DNA of 64,000 nucleotides, from positions 1-64,000 of the forward strand of contig JABIHH010000009.1 of the NCBI GenBank assembly GCA_018649725.1, in the 5' to 3' direction. This document shows positions 19,635 through 30,130 of the stretch, piece by piece; positions within the stretch are counted from its first letter, which is position 1; every line of letters begins with the position of its first letter. This DNA comes from Rhodospirillaceae bacterium. Lineage in GTDB: Bacteria > Pseudomonadota > Alphaproteobacteria > Rhodospirillales > UBA2165. The translations under genes and the position numbers were made by a program. The notes under the pieces were generated by a model that saw only the letters and a list, made by a program, of their open reading frames with translations, was not told the origin of the DNA and did not search any database.

Positions 19635-21616
19635 TCGGCCGGCGCTCCGCCTGACACCAATTTGCTTTTCATCGGTGCACCAACGCGGTGGCGGCGATCG
19701 CTCAAGCTGACGGCCGCACCTAATACCATGATCATCGCGCCGACCCACATCCACGGGACGAGAGGGTTAAAGTAAAGCCGGGTGATATAGCCGCCGCTTT
19801 TTTCATCTTTGTCACCGACCACGGCATAGAGATCGCCCAAGAAGGTTGGATGGATCGCCGCCTCGGTGGTTGGCATGGCGCGAACCGTATAGACGCGTTT
19901 TTCCGGCTCAAGTGTGAGCTTAAAATCATCTCCCTTGGTGACAATAAAGGTACCGCGGGTGCCTTTATAATTGGGGCCCTGGAATTCGTTCACGCTTTTA
20001 AGGGTATAGGTGTAGCCAGCAACATTTACCTGATCGCCAAACTTCATTACCTGAATGCTTTCAACTTTCCAGGCGCTCGAAGCAGTTATGCCCGCAATGG
20101 CAATTGCCAATCCACCATGAGCCAAAGTCATACCCCAACTGGCACGGGGTTGGCGAAAGAGACGGCTTAAGCTGTCAGCCAACGGCACTTGGAAAAGCTT
20201 GATGCGTCCGGCCAATTCCGTCAGCGTTGCGGCAAACAACCAAATCGCCAAGGCGATGCCAAAGGCGGCAAAGGCACTGGCCCGGTCGATCAAAGCCCAG
20301 GTCAGCAGCCCGCCGATGATTGTGGCCAGTGCCGCAAATTTCAGCTTTGCCGATGCACTAGAAAAATCGCCGCGTTTCCATTTCAAAAAAGGCGCAATGC
20401 CCATGACCATGATCATTGGGATCATCATCGGTACAAAGACGCTCTCAAAATAAGGTGCGCCGACCGACACTTTGCCGAGTTCCAGCACATCAATAAACAA
20501 AGGATAAAGGGTGCCGAGCAGCACAGAAGCCGCCGCGACGGTGAGTAGGAAATTATTCAATAGCAATCCGCCCTCGCGGGAGACCGGCTGAAACAATCCG
20601 CTGCCTTTAAGTTGCGGGCCACGCCAGGCAAACAGCGCAAAGGCCCCGCCGATGGTGATCACCAGCAGCAACAATATAAAGACGCCGCGGGTCGGGTCAG
20701 ACGCAAAGGCATGCACCGAGGTAATGACGCCGGAACGCACCAGGAAGGTGCCGAGCAGGCTCAGACCAAAAGCGATGATGGCGAGAAAAATCGTCCAGCT
20801 TTTAAGGCTGTCGCGTTTTTCAGAGACGATCGCCGAGTGCAACAAAGCGGTTGCAGCCAGCCACGGCATGAAGGATGCGTTCTCGACCGGGTCCCAAAAC
20901 CACCAGCCGCCCCAACCGAGTTCATAATAAGCCCACCAGGATCCAAGCACGATGCCGGCGGTCAGGAAACACCAGGCAGCTAGAGTCCAGGGCCGCACCC
21001 AACGGGCCCAGGCGGCATCGACGCGGCCTTCGATCAAGGCGGCGACAGCAAAGGAAAAGGTGATGGAAAGCCCGACATAGCCCAAATAGAGCAGGGGCGG
21101 ATGAAAGGCGAGACCGGGATCTTGTAACAGCGGATTAAGGCCATTGCCGTTCACCGGCGCTGGATCGAGCCTTAAAAAGGGATTTGATGTCAATAATATG
21201 AAAGCGAGCACGCCAGTGGCGATCAAAGACTGTACGCCCAAAACACGTACTTTTAAGGACGGTCTGAGATTGTTGCCAAATGCTGCAATGGCGGCACCGT
21301 AAGCCGCTAAGATTAATGCCCAAAGTAACATCGAGCCTTCATGATTGCCCCAGACGCCACTGATTTTATACAGCATCGGCTTGGCGGTATGAGAGTTGGA
21401 GGCCACGTTCATGACGGAAAAATCGGATGTTACGAAAGCATAAGTGAGGGCGGCAAAGGCGCCGACGATCAGGGCGAATTGGATAAGAGCCGCGGGCGCT
21501 GCAATCGCCATCAAGGATTGATTTTGCCGATGGGCGCCCACCATCGGCAACGTGCCTTGCAGCGCTGCCACAAACAGCGACAAGATCAGGGCAAAATGAC
21601 CAATTTCTACAATCAT
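19631..21616 (-). CDS. ccmF: heme lyase CcmF
   Basis: WGNHEGSMLLWALIL, ELGWGGWWFWDPVENASFMPWL. Confidence 0.97.
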   Translation of the reverse strand: MIVEIGHFALILSLFVAALQGTLPMVGAHRQNQSLMAIAAPAALIQFALIVGAFAALTYAFVTSDFSVMNVASNSHTAKPMLYKISGVWGNHEGSMLLWALILAAYGAAIAAFGNNLRPSLKVRVLGVQSLIATGVLAFILLTSNPFLRLDPAPVNGNGLNPLLQDPGLAFHPPLLYLGYVGLSITFSFAVAALIEGRVDAAWARWVRPWTLAAWCFLTAGIVLGSWWAYYELGWGGWWFWDPVENASFMPWLAATALLHSAIVSEKRDSLKSWTIFLAIIAFGLSLLGTFLVRSGVITSVHAFASDPTRGVFILLLLVITIGGAFALFAWRGPQLKGSGLFQPVSREGGLLLNNFLLTVAAASVLLGTLYPLFIDVLELGKVSVGAPYFESVFVPMMIPMIMVMGIAPFLKWKRGDFSSASAKLKFAALATIIGGLLTWALIDRASAFAAFGIALAIWLFAATLTELAGRIKLFQVPLADSLSRLFRQPRASWGMTLAHGGLAIAIAGITASSAWKVESIQVMKFGDQVNVAGYTYTLKSVNEFQGPNYKGTRGTFIVTKGDDFKLTLEPEKRVYTVRAMPTTEAAIHPTFLGDLYAVVGDKDEKSGGYITRLYFNPLVPWMWVGAMIMVLGAAVSLSDRRHRVGAPMKSKLVSGGAPAE

Positions 21617-21749
21617 AAATCTAACTCCACTTCTCTAAAATCTCGGGCCATGGGGTCGATCTTTAGTCTGAGAACTTGCAACCAGCATTTCCTCCCCCTC
21701 AAGGGGGGAAGGGGCGATAGCGGGAATTTTGCTCTCTCTCATAAAATCT

Positions 21750-22211
21750 CTATTTCTTTTTCTCTGCCGGTTTCCATTGGCCGGATTTTTTCAAGGCTTC
21801 GGCGACTTCGGGCGGCATGTAGGTCTCGTCGTGTTTGGCGAGAACCTCACGCGCGGTAAAGATCGCATTGTTGTAATGTCCTTCGGCCACGATGCCTTGG
21901 CCTTCCCGGAATAGATCGGGCAGCAATCCTCTGAACTCTACCACAACGGATTTATTGAGATCGGTCACTTTGAAGCGAGTGGTCGCGCCATCGGCGGTTT
22001 TCGAGACACTGCCTTCCTCGACCAGACCACCAATGCGCAGGCGCTGTTCGGGCCGGAGCTCGTGCTTGGCAAATTTTTCGACAATTTCGGTTGGGCTGTG
22101 GAAGAAGACGATGTTGTCTTCAAAAGCGGTCAGGATGAGGGCCGCAGCGGCAGCTAAGACCAAGATGCCGAGGGCAACAAAGGAAAGGCGGCGATGTTTA
22201 CGTTTCATCAT
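21750..22211 (-). CDS. ccmE: heme chaperone CcmE
   Basis: RLRIGGLVEEGSV, GLLPDLFREGQGIVAEG, VLAKHDETYMPPEV heme-binding His/Tyr motif. Confidence 0.96.
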   Translation of the reverse strand: MMKRKHRRLSFVALGILVLAAAAALILTAFEDNIVFFHSPTEIVEKFAKHELRPEQRLRIGGLVEEGSVSKTADGATTRFKVTDLNKSVVVEFRGLLPDLFREGQGIVAEGHYNNAIFTAREVLAKHDETYMPPEVAEALKKSGQWKPAEKKK

Positions 22212-22362
22212 TTTGATCCGGTTGAAGCGCGTCTAATTCGGCTTTCGAGGCTTTTAGAAAACGCTGGCTTTGCACTAAAAGACCGACCAGCACGACAGTG
22301 GAAAGTCCGAAAGCCGCCCAGATGAAAGTGCCATATCCGCCCATTGATAAAAATTCAGACAT
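22198..22362 (-). CDS. ccmD: CcmD
   Basis: MSEFLSMGGYGTFIWAAFGLSTVVLVGLL small TM protein between ccmC and ccmE; start set at internal Met. Confidence 0.85.
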   Translation of the reverse strand: MSEFLSMGGYGTFIWAAFGLSTVVLVGLLVQSQRFLKASKAELDALQPDQNDET

Positions 22363-22366
22363 CGGG

Positions 22367-23089
22367 TTAGCCCTCCGCTTGGCGAATACGAAGCGCGCGC
22401 ACTTTGTTGGCGTTAAGCTCGGCGCGGGTGCGAATAAAGAGAATCCAGAAATAGAGCGCGGTATAGCCAACCGCCATCAAAAGCAGCGGTGTCAGCATGC
22501 TCGGATGAACGGCGGGACCGTCCATTTTAACCACACTGGCAGGCTGGTGCAGGGTGTTCCACCAATCAACACTGAATTTAATGATCGGCACATTAATCAC
22601 GCCAACGATGGAGAGAATGGCCGCTGCGCGCGCACCGCGGGTCGGCTCATCAAAAGCGTTATAGAGCACCATATAGCCGAGATAGAGAAAAAACAGGATC
22701 AGCACCGAGGTCAGGCGCGCATCCCACACCCACCAGGTTCCCCACATTGGCTTGCCCCAAAGCGAGCCGGTGGCAAGTGCCAGAAAGGTAAAACAAGCAC
22801 CGATGGGGGCCGTTGATTTGGCGACAATATCGGCCACCATATGACGCCAGATGAGAGCGACAGCGCTGGAACACGCCAAACCCACATAGCAAAACATCGC
22901 CATCCAGGCGGCCGGGACGTGGACATACATCATGCGCACGGTCTCGCTTTGCTGGTAATCCGGCGGAGATTTGAACAGCGCATAATAAAGTCCGGCACCA
23001 ATGGTCAGGATCGTCACCACCATCGCTATCGGCTGCAACTTCGAGATCAGCCGAAGATATCGGGTTGGGTTGGCAAAATAGTTAAACAT
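22367..23089 (-). CDS. ccmC: heme exporter CcmC
   Basis: YVHVPAAWMAMFCY, WGKPMWGTWWVWDARLTSVLILFFLYLGY. Confidence 0.97.
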   Translation of the reverse strand: MFNYFANPTRYLRLISKLQPIAMVVTILTIGAGLYYALFKSPPDYQQSETVRMMYVHVPAAWMAMFCYVGLACSSAVALIWRHMVADIVAKSTAPIGACFTFLALATGSLWGKPMWGTWWVWDARLTSVLILFFLYLGYMVLYNAFDEPTRGARAAAILSIVGVINVPIIKFSVDWWNTLHQPASVVKMDGPAVHPSMLTPLLLMAVGYTALYFWILFIRTRAELNANKVRALRIRQAEG

Positions 23090-23211
23090 GTTCCTAAGCG
23101 TTTTTTAGTTAGTCCTAAAGTATGTCATGGATATAGCCTATTTCGGCTAGATGCAAATTGATCTTACTCAACCTGACATCAAAGTTAAGTTAAAAATTGG
23201 TAATGAATCTC

Positions 23212-23889
23212 TTATTCAACAGCTTGGCGAAGGGCGGCGGCACTGGCCCAGGGACACAGCGCCAGACCGGCCAGCAATAGGCCGCTTAAAATCAGCAATT
23301 GCGGCTCACTCGGCAGATCGGTCAGCGCCGCATCGACGGCGCTCACACCAAAAATAAGTGTCGGGATAAACAGCGGCAGAATCAACAGCGACAATAAAAC
23401 ACCGCTGCGGCGGGCACCTAGTATAAGTGCTGCCCCAATCGCGCCGATCAAACTCAGCGTCGGTGTGCCGAGGGCGAGTGCTGCCAGCAACACGCCATAG
23501 CCCGACGCTTCCATATTGAGCAGCAGTGCCAAAAGCGGTGAGACAATAATCAGCGGTAGGCCGGTGGTCAGCCAATGGGCAATGGTTTTGGCCAGCACCA
23601 GCAACTCTAACGGCTGCGGGGTGAGGACCAAAAGATCGAGACTACCATCTTCGTAATCGGTCTGAAACAAACGGTCCATCGAGAGCATGGCGGAAAGCAG
23701 GGCGGCGACCCAAATTACGCCGGCGCTGATGCGGGTCAGGATGCCGGGTTCCGGGCCGACGCCAAGCGGGAACAGGACGACCACCAGCACAAAGAACATC
23801 ACCACCATCCAACTATCCGCGCCGTGGCGAATGGCGAGACGCAGCTCGCGCTTAATGAGAGAGTTAAAGACCTGGAAGAATGGGCTCAT
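23212..23889 (-). CDS. ccmB: heme exporter CcmB
   Basis: FFVLVVVLFPLGVGPEPGILTRISAGVIWVAALLSAMLSMDRLFQTDYEDGSLDLL. Confidence 0.96.
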   Translation of the reverse strand: MSPFFQVFNSLIKRELRLAIRHGADSWMVVMFFVLVVVLFPLGVGPEPGILTRISAGVIWVAALLSAMLSMDRLFQTDYEDGSLDLLVLTPQPLELLVLAKTIAHWLTTGLPLIIVSPLLALLLNMEASGYGVLLAALALGTPTLSLIGAIGAALILGARRSGVLLSLLILPLFIPTLIFGVSAVDAALTDLPSEPQLLILSGLLLAGLALCPWASAAALRQAVE

Positions 23890-24527
23890 AAGGCGCCTCT
23901 ATTGGAGCTGGTAAATTCCGAGATATCCAAGATATTACTGTCAGACACCAATTCTTCGTGCGTCGCGACCGCGACCATGCCGCCTTTGTCTTGATGGGCG
24001 GCGATGGCATGGCGAAGCGCAACGACGGAATCTGTATCTAGCGAATTGGCGGGCTCGTCCAGCAACCAGAGCGGCGCAGCGCTGGCACAAATGCGGGCTA
24101 GATTGAGCCGTTTGCGCTGACCCGCCGATAAAAACCGGGCCGGTAGGGCCGCCAGATGGGTGAGCGAGAAAGTCTTGAGCGCGTCTCTGACCAGCCGTTT
24201 TTCCGGCTCTGCGCCACTCATCTCTGCCCAGAAAGTTAGATTTTCTTCCACCGTCAGAGCGGTCTTTACCGCATCTTGGTGGCCGACATAATGCAAGCGG
24301 CCGCGAAAAATTTCTGGATCATCGCGGGTGTTCTCACCGCCCCAAAGGAGCTCGCCACTAACCGGGCGCAGCAATCCGGCCATCAGGCGCAGCAGGGTTG
24401 ATTTGCCGCTGCCGTTTGGGCCCTGCAAATAGAGCACTTCACCTTCATCAATCGAGAATGCGAGCTTGGAAAACACCACCCGCTCGCCCCGAATACAGGT
24501 CAGATCTTGTCCAGTAAACTCAGCCAT
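23886..24527 (-). CDS. ccmA: heme exporter ATPase CcmA
   Basis: GPNGSGKSTLLRLMAG Walker A, LSAGQRKRLNLARI, LWLLDEPANSLD. Confidence 0.96.
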   Translation of the reverse strand: MAEFTGQDLTCIRGERVVFSKLAFSIDEGEVLYLQGPNGSGKSTLLRLMAGLLRPVSGELLWGGENTRDDPEIFRGRLHYVGHQDAVKTALTVEENLTFWAEMSGAEPEKRLVRDALKTFSLTHLAALPARFLSAGQRKRLNLARICASAAPLWLLDEPANSLDTDSVVALRHAIAAHQDKGGMVAVATHEELVSDSNILDISEFTSSNRGAL

Positions 24528-24570
24528 CCCTCATACCTATCCGAGGAAGTTTGAAGAGACAACAGATTCT

Positions 24571-25737
24571 CTAGAAACCAAGTTCCGGTTCCACCGTCAT
24601 GGGTGACCAACTTGTCGTCGGCTCACCACTAGCGACAGCTAACATCTCCCGCTCAAAAACCTTCCGCATGGCGGCAATACCGATATCGGTTCGGCCCAAT
24701 AGTTCCTGGGAGCGGTCAACTATCTGCTCTTGCCCGGCCTGGGCCAGCCCATCTTCAAGCAGTAAAAGATGCGGGTGATCAAGATAGTCATTGATGTGGC
24801 CTTTGCCGGCCAAAATCTCATGGGTCAGCTCATGAATAGGTGGATATTTTTTGACCTTCTCGTTAAAGCGCTCATACATAGCGTGATAGGCGTCCATATC
24901 CTTTTCATCGATATGAACATTCATCGTGAAATAGACCCGGTGATTTTTATCATCCATCGGCACCAGAATAATATTGGTATCGCGCCAGCCGCCGACTTCC
25001 ATCAAATCGTTAAACGTCGGGATCATAATCCGCATGATATTGGGCAGCACGTAGTGAACTTTACGGGTCTTGCCGCCGCTTACTTTAGATTCGCGGATCA
25101 TGCCGTAATCGGTTTCATAAAAATTCATTTCCGGCAGCTCATAACGTCGCCCTAGTTTGTCATGGGAATCGCCAAAGGTATGAACGAAAGCAATATGAGT
25201 TTCATCAAAATGATTTTCCATGGTTTGAAACCAATTGCAGGGAAAAATCGTCGCATGATTTTCAATCACACCAATATCTTCATATTTTTTGAAAGGCGGG
25301 AAATGCGGCGGCTCGCCGTCACCGAAATAGGCATATATGAGGCCCAGAAATTCCTGTACGGGATATCCCGGGATATCGGCTTGGGGGAACGCTCCAGTGT
25401 TTTTTTCGCCCGGCCGTTCAACACAACAGCCGTTGCCGTCGAATTTCCAACCATGATACATGCATTGGAGGGTGTCGCCCTTGACCCAGCCGGTTGAGAG
25501 CTGTGCCGAGCGGTGGGAGCATCTATGGCCGACGACATGCGCCGTGCCCGTCTCACCCCGAAACAACGTGAACTCTTCATCCATCACTTGAACCGGCAGG
25601 GCTTGGCCGTTGGCGATTTCGCTCGATAGTCCGACGGGTTGCCAAAATTGCCGGAGGTATTTTCCGCCAATCGTGTCTGGTCCCGAGGCGACATAATCTG
25701 CCCAGCGGTCTTTGCCGTGTACTTGCTCCATATTCAT
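24571..25737 (-). CDS. Rieske 2Fe-2S aromatic ring-hydroxylating dioxygenase alpha-subunit-like protein
   Basis: Rieske CSHRSAQL...CMYHGWKFDGNG; NHFDETHIAFVH mononuclear iron site; start at MNMEQVHGKDRW. Confidence 0.88.
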   Translation of the reverse strand: MNMEQVHGKDRWADYVASGPDTIGGKYLRQFWQPVGLSSEIANGQALPVQVMDEEFTLFRGETGTAHVVGHRCSHRSAQLSTGWVKGDTLQCMYHGWKFDGNGCCVERPGEKNTGAFPQADIPGYPVQEFLGLIYAYFGDGEPPHFPPFKKYEDIGVIENHATIFPCNWFQTMENHFDETHIAFVHTFGDSHDKLGRRYELPEMNFYETDYGMIRESKVSGGKTRKVHYVLPNIMRIMIPTFNDLMEVGGWRDTNIILVPMDDKNHRVYFTMNVHIDEKDMDAYHAMYERFNEKVKKYPPIHELTHEILAGKGHINDYLDHPHLLLLEDGLAQAGQEQIVDRSQELLGRTDIGIAAMRKVFEREMLAVASGEPTTSWSPMTVEPELGF

Positions 25738-25887
25738 ATCCTGCCTGCTCGCTTTATTTTGGGAAGTTGATTTTACACTAAAAATATCTTGGGAACCAAT
25801 GAGGATAGGCCATTTAAATTTTAACCTTGAGATGCTCGGCCAACCGAATGGCGAGAAGCGGTGATTTAATACGAGAGGAAAAAGCCA

Positions 25888-25937
25888 AAAAAAGCGGCTG
25901 GAAAGAGGTGTCTCAGGGGAGGGACGCTTTCCAGCCG
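25888..25937 (-). terminator. intrinsic terminator on the minus strand, upstream of the Rieske gene
   Basis: Minus strand: CGGCTGGAAAG, 21-nt loop, CTTTCCAGCCG (perfect 11-bp stem), then CTTTTTTTGG. Confidence 0.75.
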
Positions 25938-26225
25938 TTAGTTTTTGGCAGTCGAGCCTGCCTATAGGGGGTAAGAGAGCCAAAAGGGTTTTGGTACTCT
26001 CTTGGTATCAGGAGGCCTGATGCGAAACAGTAAAGCGCCCAATTGTGTCGAGAATAAGCTGATATTGTAACGATTTTGTGTTTAATTATTTCCGATTTAG
26101 CTTAAAAATAATCGCAAAAGCCCTTTCTGGGCTGGAAAATACCCACTTCTTAGTGTAGGCAAGGCCTCAATTCAGTAAACCCATTATAAACCGCATTTAA
26201 ATCACCAAATTTGGAGGAGAGCCGT

Positions 26226-28907
26226 ATGTCGAAAGTCGGCCAGGACACCCTAAACACCCGCCGCACGTTAAGTGCCGCTGGTAAAGACTATGATTATTTT
26301 AGCCTGGAGGCTGCTTCAGAAGCCGGCCTCGGCGATATCTCCCGTCTGCCGTTTTCCTTAAAAGTTCTGCTGGAAAATCTGCTGCGCTATGAAGATGGCA
26401 ATACGGTCACGGTGGATGATGTTAAAGCGCTTGGTGCCTGGCTTGAAAGTAAAAGCTCGGACCGCGAAATTGCCTATCGTCCAGCGCGTGTTTTGCTGCA
26501 GGATTTCACCGGCGTTCCGGCCGTGGTTGATCTGGCCGCGATGCGCCAAGCCATGAAAGACCTCGGTGGTGATCCACAAAAAATTAATCCGCTGAGCCCG
26601 GTTGATCTGGTGATCGACCACTCGGTGATGATCGATAATTTTGGAACTGAAGAAGCATTTGACGCTAACGTCGAAAAGGAATTTGAGCGCAACCAGGAAC
26701 GCTATGAGTTCCTCCGCTGGGGTTCTGTAGCGTTTGATAATTTCCGTGTTGTGCCGCCCGGAACCGGCATTTGCCATCAGGTGAATCTCGAATTCCTATC
26801 GCAAACCGTTTGGACCGATGAAGTTGACGGCAAGACGGTTGCTTATCCGGATACGCTGGTGGGTACCGATAGTCATACCACCATGGTCAATGGCTTGGCT
26901 GTCCTGGGCTGGGGTGTCGGTGGTATCGAAGCCGAAGCGGCTATGCTGGGACAACCCGTTTCCATGTTGGTGCCCGAAGTTATTGGCTTCAAGCTGACGG
27001 GAGAGATGAAAGAAGGCACCACTGCCACGGATCTCGTGCTGCGTGTTGTGCAAATGCTGCGTGAAAAAGGTGTGGTTGGTAAATTCGTCGAATTCTTTGG
27101 CCCGGCTTTGGATAGTCTCAGCCTGCCGGATCGCGCGACGCTCGCCAATATGGCGCCGGAATATGGTGCGACGTGCGGCATCTTCCCCATCGATGAAGAA
27201 ACCATTCGCTTCTTGAAATTCACCTCCCGTGATGCCGATCGGGTGGCCTTGGTTGAAGAATATGCCAAAGCCCAAGGCATGTGGCGGGATGCCTCAACAC
27301 CGGATCCTGAGTTCTCTGATACCTTGGAGCTTGATATCTCTGGCGTTGAGCCCTCAATCTCGGGTCCAAAGCGGCCGCAAGATCGTATTGCGCTTTCCGA
27401 TGCCGCACCGGCTTTCCAGGAAACCTTGGATGCTGTTGGCCGCGGCAAAGGTCCGCAAGATGCCTCAGGTGAAGACTACAAAGTCCAGGATGGCGATGTT
27501 GTTATTGCGTCGATCACTTCTTGCACCAACACATCTAACCCCAGCGTTTTGATGGCTGCGGGTCTGGTGGCGCAAAAAGCTAATGCGCTTGGCCTTAAGC
27601 CAAAGCCCTGGGTTAAAACTTCGCTCGCTCCCGGTAGTCAGGTGGTCTCGGATTATCTCGAACATGCCGGCTTGCAAGGCGATCTTGATGCACTTGGCTT
27701 CAATGTCGTTGGTTATGGTTGCACGACGTGTATCGGTAACTCCGGTCCATTGCCGGAGCCGGTCGATCAAGCCATCACCGAGGGTGACCTCACGGTCTGT
27801 GCGGTGCTATCCGGTAACCGGAATTTCGAGGGCCGGATTCACGCCCAGATTAAAACCAATTACCTCGCCTCACCGCCGCTGGTTGTCGCTTATGCGTTGG
27901 CCGGCTCTATGACCCGCGATCTCTATAATGATCCCTTGGGCAAAGACAAGGACAGCAATCCGGTTTATCTCAAAGACATCTGGCCGACCAATAAAGAGGT
28001 CAGTGATGCGGTGATGAACCACATCACGCCGGACATGTTTGCAACCCGCTACGGTGATACGGTTTGGCAAGGTCCACAACAATGGCAGGATATTCAAGCC
28101 GAAGGGTCTGAGACCTATGATTGGCAGGAAGCATCCACTTACGTCAAATACCCAAGCTTCTTTGAAGGCATGGAAGATGAGCCGGGTGACTTCTCAGATA
28201 TTGAAGGCGCGCGGCAATTGGCTGTACTGGGCGATTCAATCACGACCGATCACATCTCTCCGGCCGGCGCGATCAAAGAGGATAGCCCTGCTGGTTCCTA
28301 CCTCACCGATCGTCAGGTGCGGACCCAAGACTTCAACTCTTTTGGCTCACGCCGGGGTAACCACGAAGTTATGATGCGCGGCACGTTTGCCAATATCCGT
28401 ATCAAAAACGAAATGGCGCCGGGGACCGAAGGTGGTGTGACCAAACATCAGCCTTCCGGTGAGGATATGTCGATCTATGACGCGGCGATGAAATACGCCG
28501 ATGAAGGCGTGCCGTTGGTGATTATTGGTGGCTCGCTTTACGGCAATGGCTCATCGCGTGACTGGGCAGCCAAAGGCACAACATTGCTTGGCGTCAAAGC
28601 GGTCATCGTTGAAAGCTTCGAGCGCATCCACCGCTCCAACCTCGTAGGCATGGGCGTTCTACCGCTGCAATTTAAAGAAGGTCAGAGCCGCCAGACGCTT
28701 AAACTCGATGGGTCGGAAGTTTTCGACATCACCGGTATTAAAGACGGTATTGATCCGCGCATGGACGTGCCGTGCAAGATCACTCGGGCTGATGGGACTA
28801 GCGAAGAAATTTCTTTGCTGTGCCGGATAGATACCGCAGATGAGGTTGAATACTACCGTCACGGCGGTATTCTTCAGTATGTTCTGAGGAATCTGAAAGC
28901 AGCCTAG
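26226..28907 (+). CDS. acnA: aconitate hydratase A
   Basis: [66 protein letters not shown]. Confidence 0.98.
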   Translation: MSKVGQDTLNTRRTLSAAGKDYDYFSLEAASEAGLGDISRLPFSLKVLLENLLRYEDGNTVTVDDVKALGAWLESKSSDREIAYRPARVLLQDFTGVPAVVDLAAMRQAMKDLGGDPQKINPLSPVDLVIDHSVMIDNFGTEEAFDANVEKEFERNQERYEFLRWGSVAFDNFRVVPPGTGICHQVNLEFLSQTVWTDEVDGKTVAYPDTLVGTDSHTTMVNGLAVLGWGVGGIEAEAAMLGQPVSMLVPEVIGFKLTGEMKEGTTATDLVLRVVQMLREKGVVGKFVEFFGPALDSLSLPDRATLANMAPEYGATCGIFPIDEETIRFLKFTSRDADRVALVEEYAKAQGMWRDASTPDPEFSDTLELDISGVEPSISGPKRPQDRIALSDAAPAFQETLDAVGRGKGPQDASGEDYKVQDGDVVIASITSCTNTSNPSVLMAAGLVAQKANALGLKPKPWVKTSLAPGSQVVSDYLEHAGLQGDLDALGFNVVGYGCTTCIGNSGPLPEPVDQAITEGDLTVCAVLSGNRNFEGRIHAQIKTNYLASPPLVVAYALAGSMTRDLYNDPLGKDKDSNPVYLKDIWPTNKEVSDAVMNHITPDMFATRYGDTVWQGPQQWQDIQAEGSETYDWQEASTYVKYPSFFEGMEDEPGDFSDIEGARQLAVLGDSITTDHISPAGAIKEDSPAGSYLTDRQVRTQDFNSFGSRRGNHEVMMRGTFANIRIKNEMAPGTEGGVTKHQPSGEDMSIYDAAMKYADEGVPLVIIGGSLYGNGSSRDWAAKGTTLLGVKAVIVESFERIHRSNLVGMGVLPLQFKEGQSRQTLKLDGSEVFDITGIKDGIDPRMDVPCKITRADGTSEEISLLCRIDTADEVEYYRHGGILQYVLRNLKAA

Positions 28908-28954
28908 ATCGGGATTTATAACTGAATAGTTATATTCCTCACGCGATTGTTAAC

Positions 28955-28985
28955 AAAACGCGGCTCAAATGGGCCGCGTTTTGTC
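28955..28985 (+). terminator. acnA intrinsic terminator
   Basis: AAAACGCGGCTC-AAAT-GGGCCGCGTTTTGT. Confidence 0.85.
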
Positions 28986-29050
28986 ATATTGAGCACTTGC
29001 TCACTACCATGTGATTGGGAATGCGCCGGGCCTTAAGCTATCTCTGGTGT

Positions 29051-29797
29051 ATGAAGTATATAACAAAAATTAGCTTTGCTGTTTTGCTCTTAATCCTTTC
29101 TGTTGGATTGGTTGAGGCGGCAGACAACACAGCCAAACGCGGCCCAACCGTGGTTGAGCTCTATACCTCGCAAGGCTGTTCTTCCTGTCCGCCGGCCGAT
29201 GCGCTTTTGGGTGAGCTGGCGCAACAGAAGGGTGTCTTGGCGTTGTCGTTTCATGTCGATTACTGGGATTACATTGGTTGGAAAGATCCCTTTGCGGCAC
29301 CGATTAATTCTCAGCGCCAGCAGGAATATTCCCGCATTTTCAGAAAATCCTACGTCTACACACCACAGATTGTCATTCACGGTATGGCCGAGACCACCGG
29401 TTCGAACAAAGCTGCGATCCGGGCCAGTATCCAGCATGCGAAATTAGCGCCCGATGTGCCGATCAAACTAGAGCGCCAATCTTCTGGTGAGTTAAAAATC
29501 CGTATTGCCCGTGGGCGCCAACCAGGGCAGGCCTCGGTGTGGTTGGTTTACTATGATCCCTTGCATCAAACAAAAATTCGCCGCGGCGAGAATCGGGGCG
29601 AGGAGATTAGCAATTATAATGTCGTCCGGGTTTTGAAAAAGATCGGCGACTGGCGTGGCAAACGATTGGCCCTGACAGTCTCGGCGGCTGAAATTAAAAA
29701 GCATAAGGGACAGGGCTGCGCGGTTTTTCTGCAAAACGCTCAGAAAGGGCCAATTTTAGGGGCAGCGTCGTTGCAATTGGCTAAAATTATAAATTGA
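29051..29797 (+). CDS. DUF1223 family secreted thioredoxin-like protein
   Basis: Signal peptide, then VVELYTSQGCSSCPPADALLGELA and YTPQIVIHG. Confidence 0.88.
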   Translation: MKYITKISFAVLLLILSVGLVEAADNTAKRGPTVVELYTSQGCSSCPPADALLGELAQQKGVLALSFHVDYWDYIGWKDPFAAPINSQRQQEYSRIFRKSYVYTPQIVIHGMAETTGSNKAAIRASIQHAKLAPDVPIKLERQSSGELKIRIARGRQPGQASVWLVYYDPLHQTKIRRGENRGEEISNYNVVRVLKKIGDWRGKRLALTVSAAEIKKHKGQGCAVFLQNAQKGPILGAASLQLAKIIN

Positions 29798-29867
29798 TTC
29801 CAAGTCATGGAATTTTTGGGAATTTTTAAGAATTTTTATTGATCGATCGATCAATTAGTATTGTAAA

Positions 29868-30017
29868 GGGGGGATTCATCGGTAATAATAAGCCACACTT
29901 TACAGAGTTACCCCAGAGGTGATCCGGAAATTCTGCATGCTCTTCCCCCCATTTTGAGCGAAGGAAATGGATCACCCTTTGAGCGGCTTGGCCTTTTGGT
30001 CAAGCCGCTTTTTTTTT
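29868..30017 (+). ncRNA. candidate small RNA or pgk leader ending in an intrinsic terminator
   Basis: No ORF; GGTGATCC (29918-29925) pairs with GGATCACC (29969-29976); C-rich CTCTTCCCCCC; ends in a strong terminator. Confidence 0.45.
29982..30017 (+). terminator. intrinsic terminator between the DUF1223 gene and pgk
   Basis: AGCGGCTTG-GCCTTTTGGT-CAAGCCGCTTTTTTTTT. Confidence 0.9.
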
Positions 30018-30130
30018 GGCATGAATTAATCCTCACATAAATTCAATAAATAATATTGGCGCACACTTGCGCTAGTTTTCTGGCCCTATATATTGCGGCC
30101 AATTCCAACCAATGAAATGTTTTGGAGACG

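Noticed and set aside
20189-20983. Long plus-strand ORFs over ccmF
   Set aside because: Antisense to the clearly coding ccmF; Arg/Gln-rich shadow ORFs of a GC-skewed codon pattern.
24571-25983. 470-aa version of the Rieske oxygenase
   Set aside because: The first ~82 codons are not oxygenase-like and span an intrinsic terminator; the start at MNMEQVHGKDRW (25737) fits the family.
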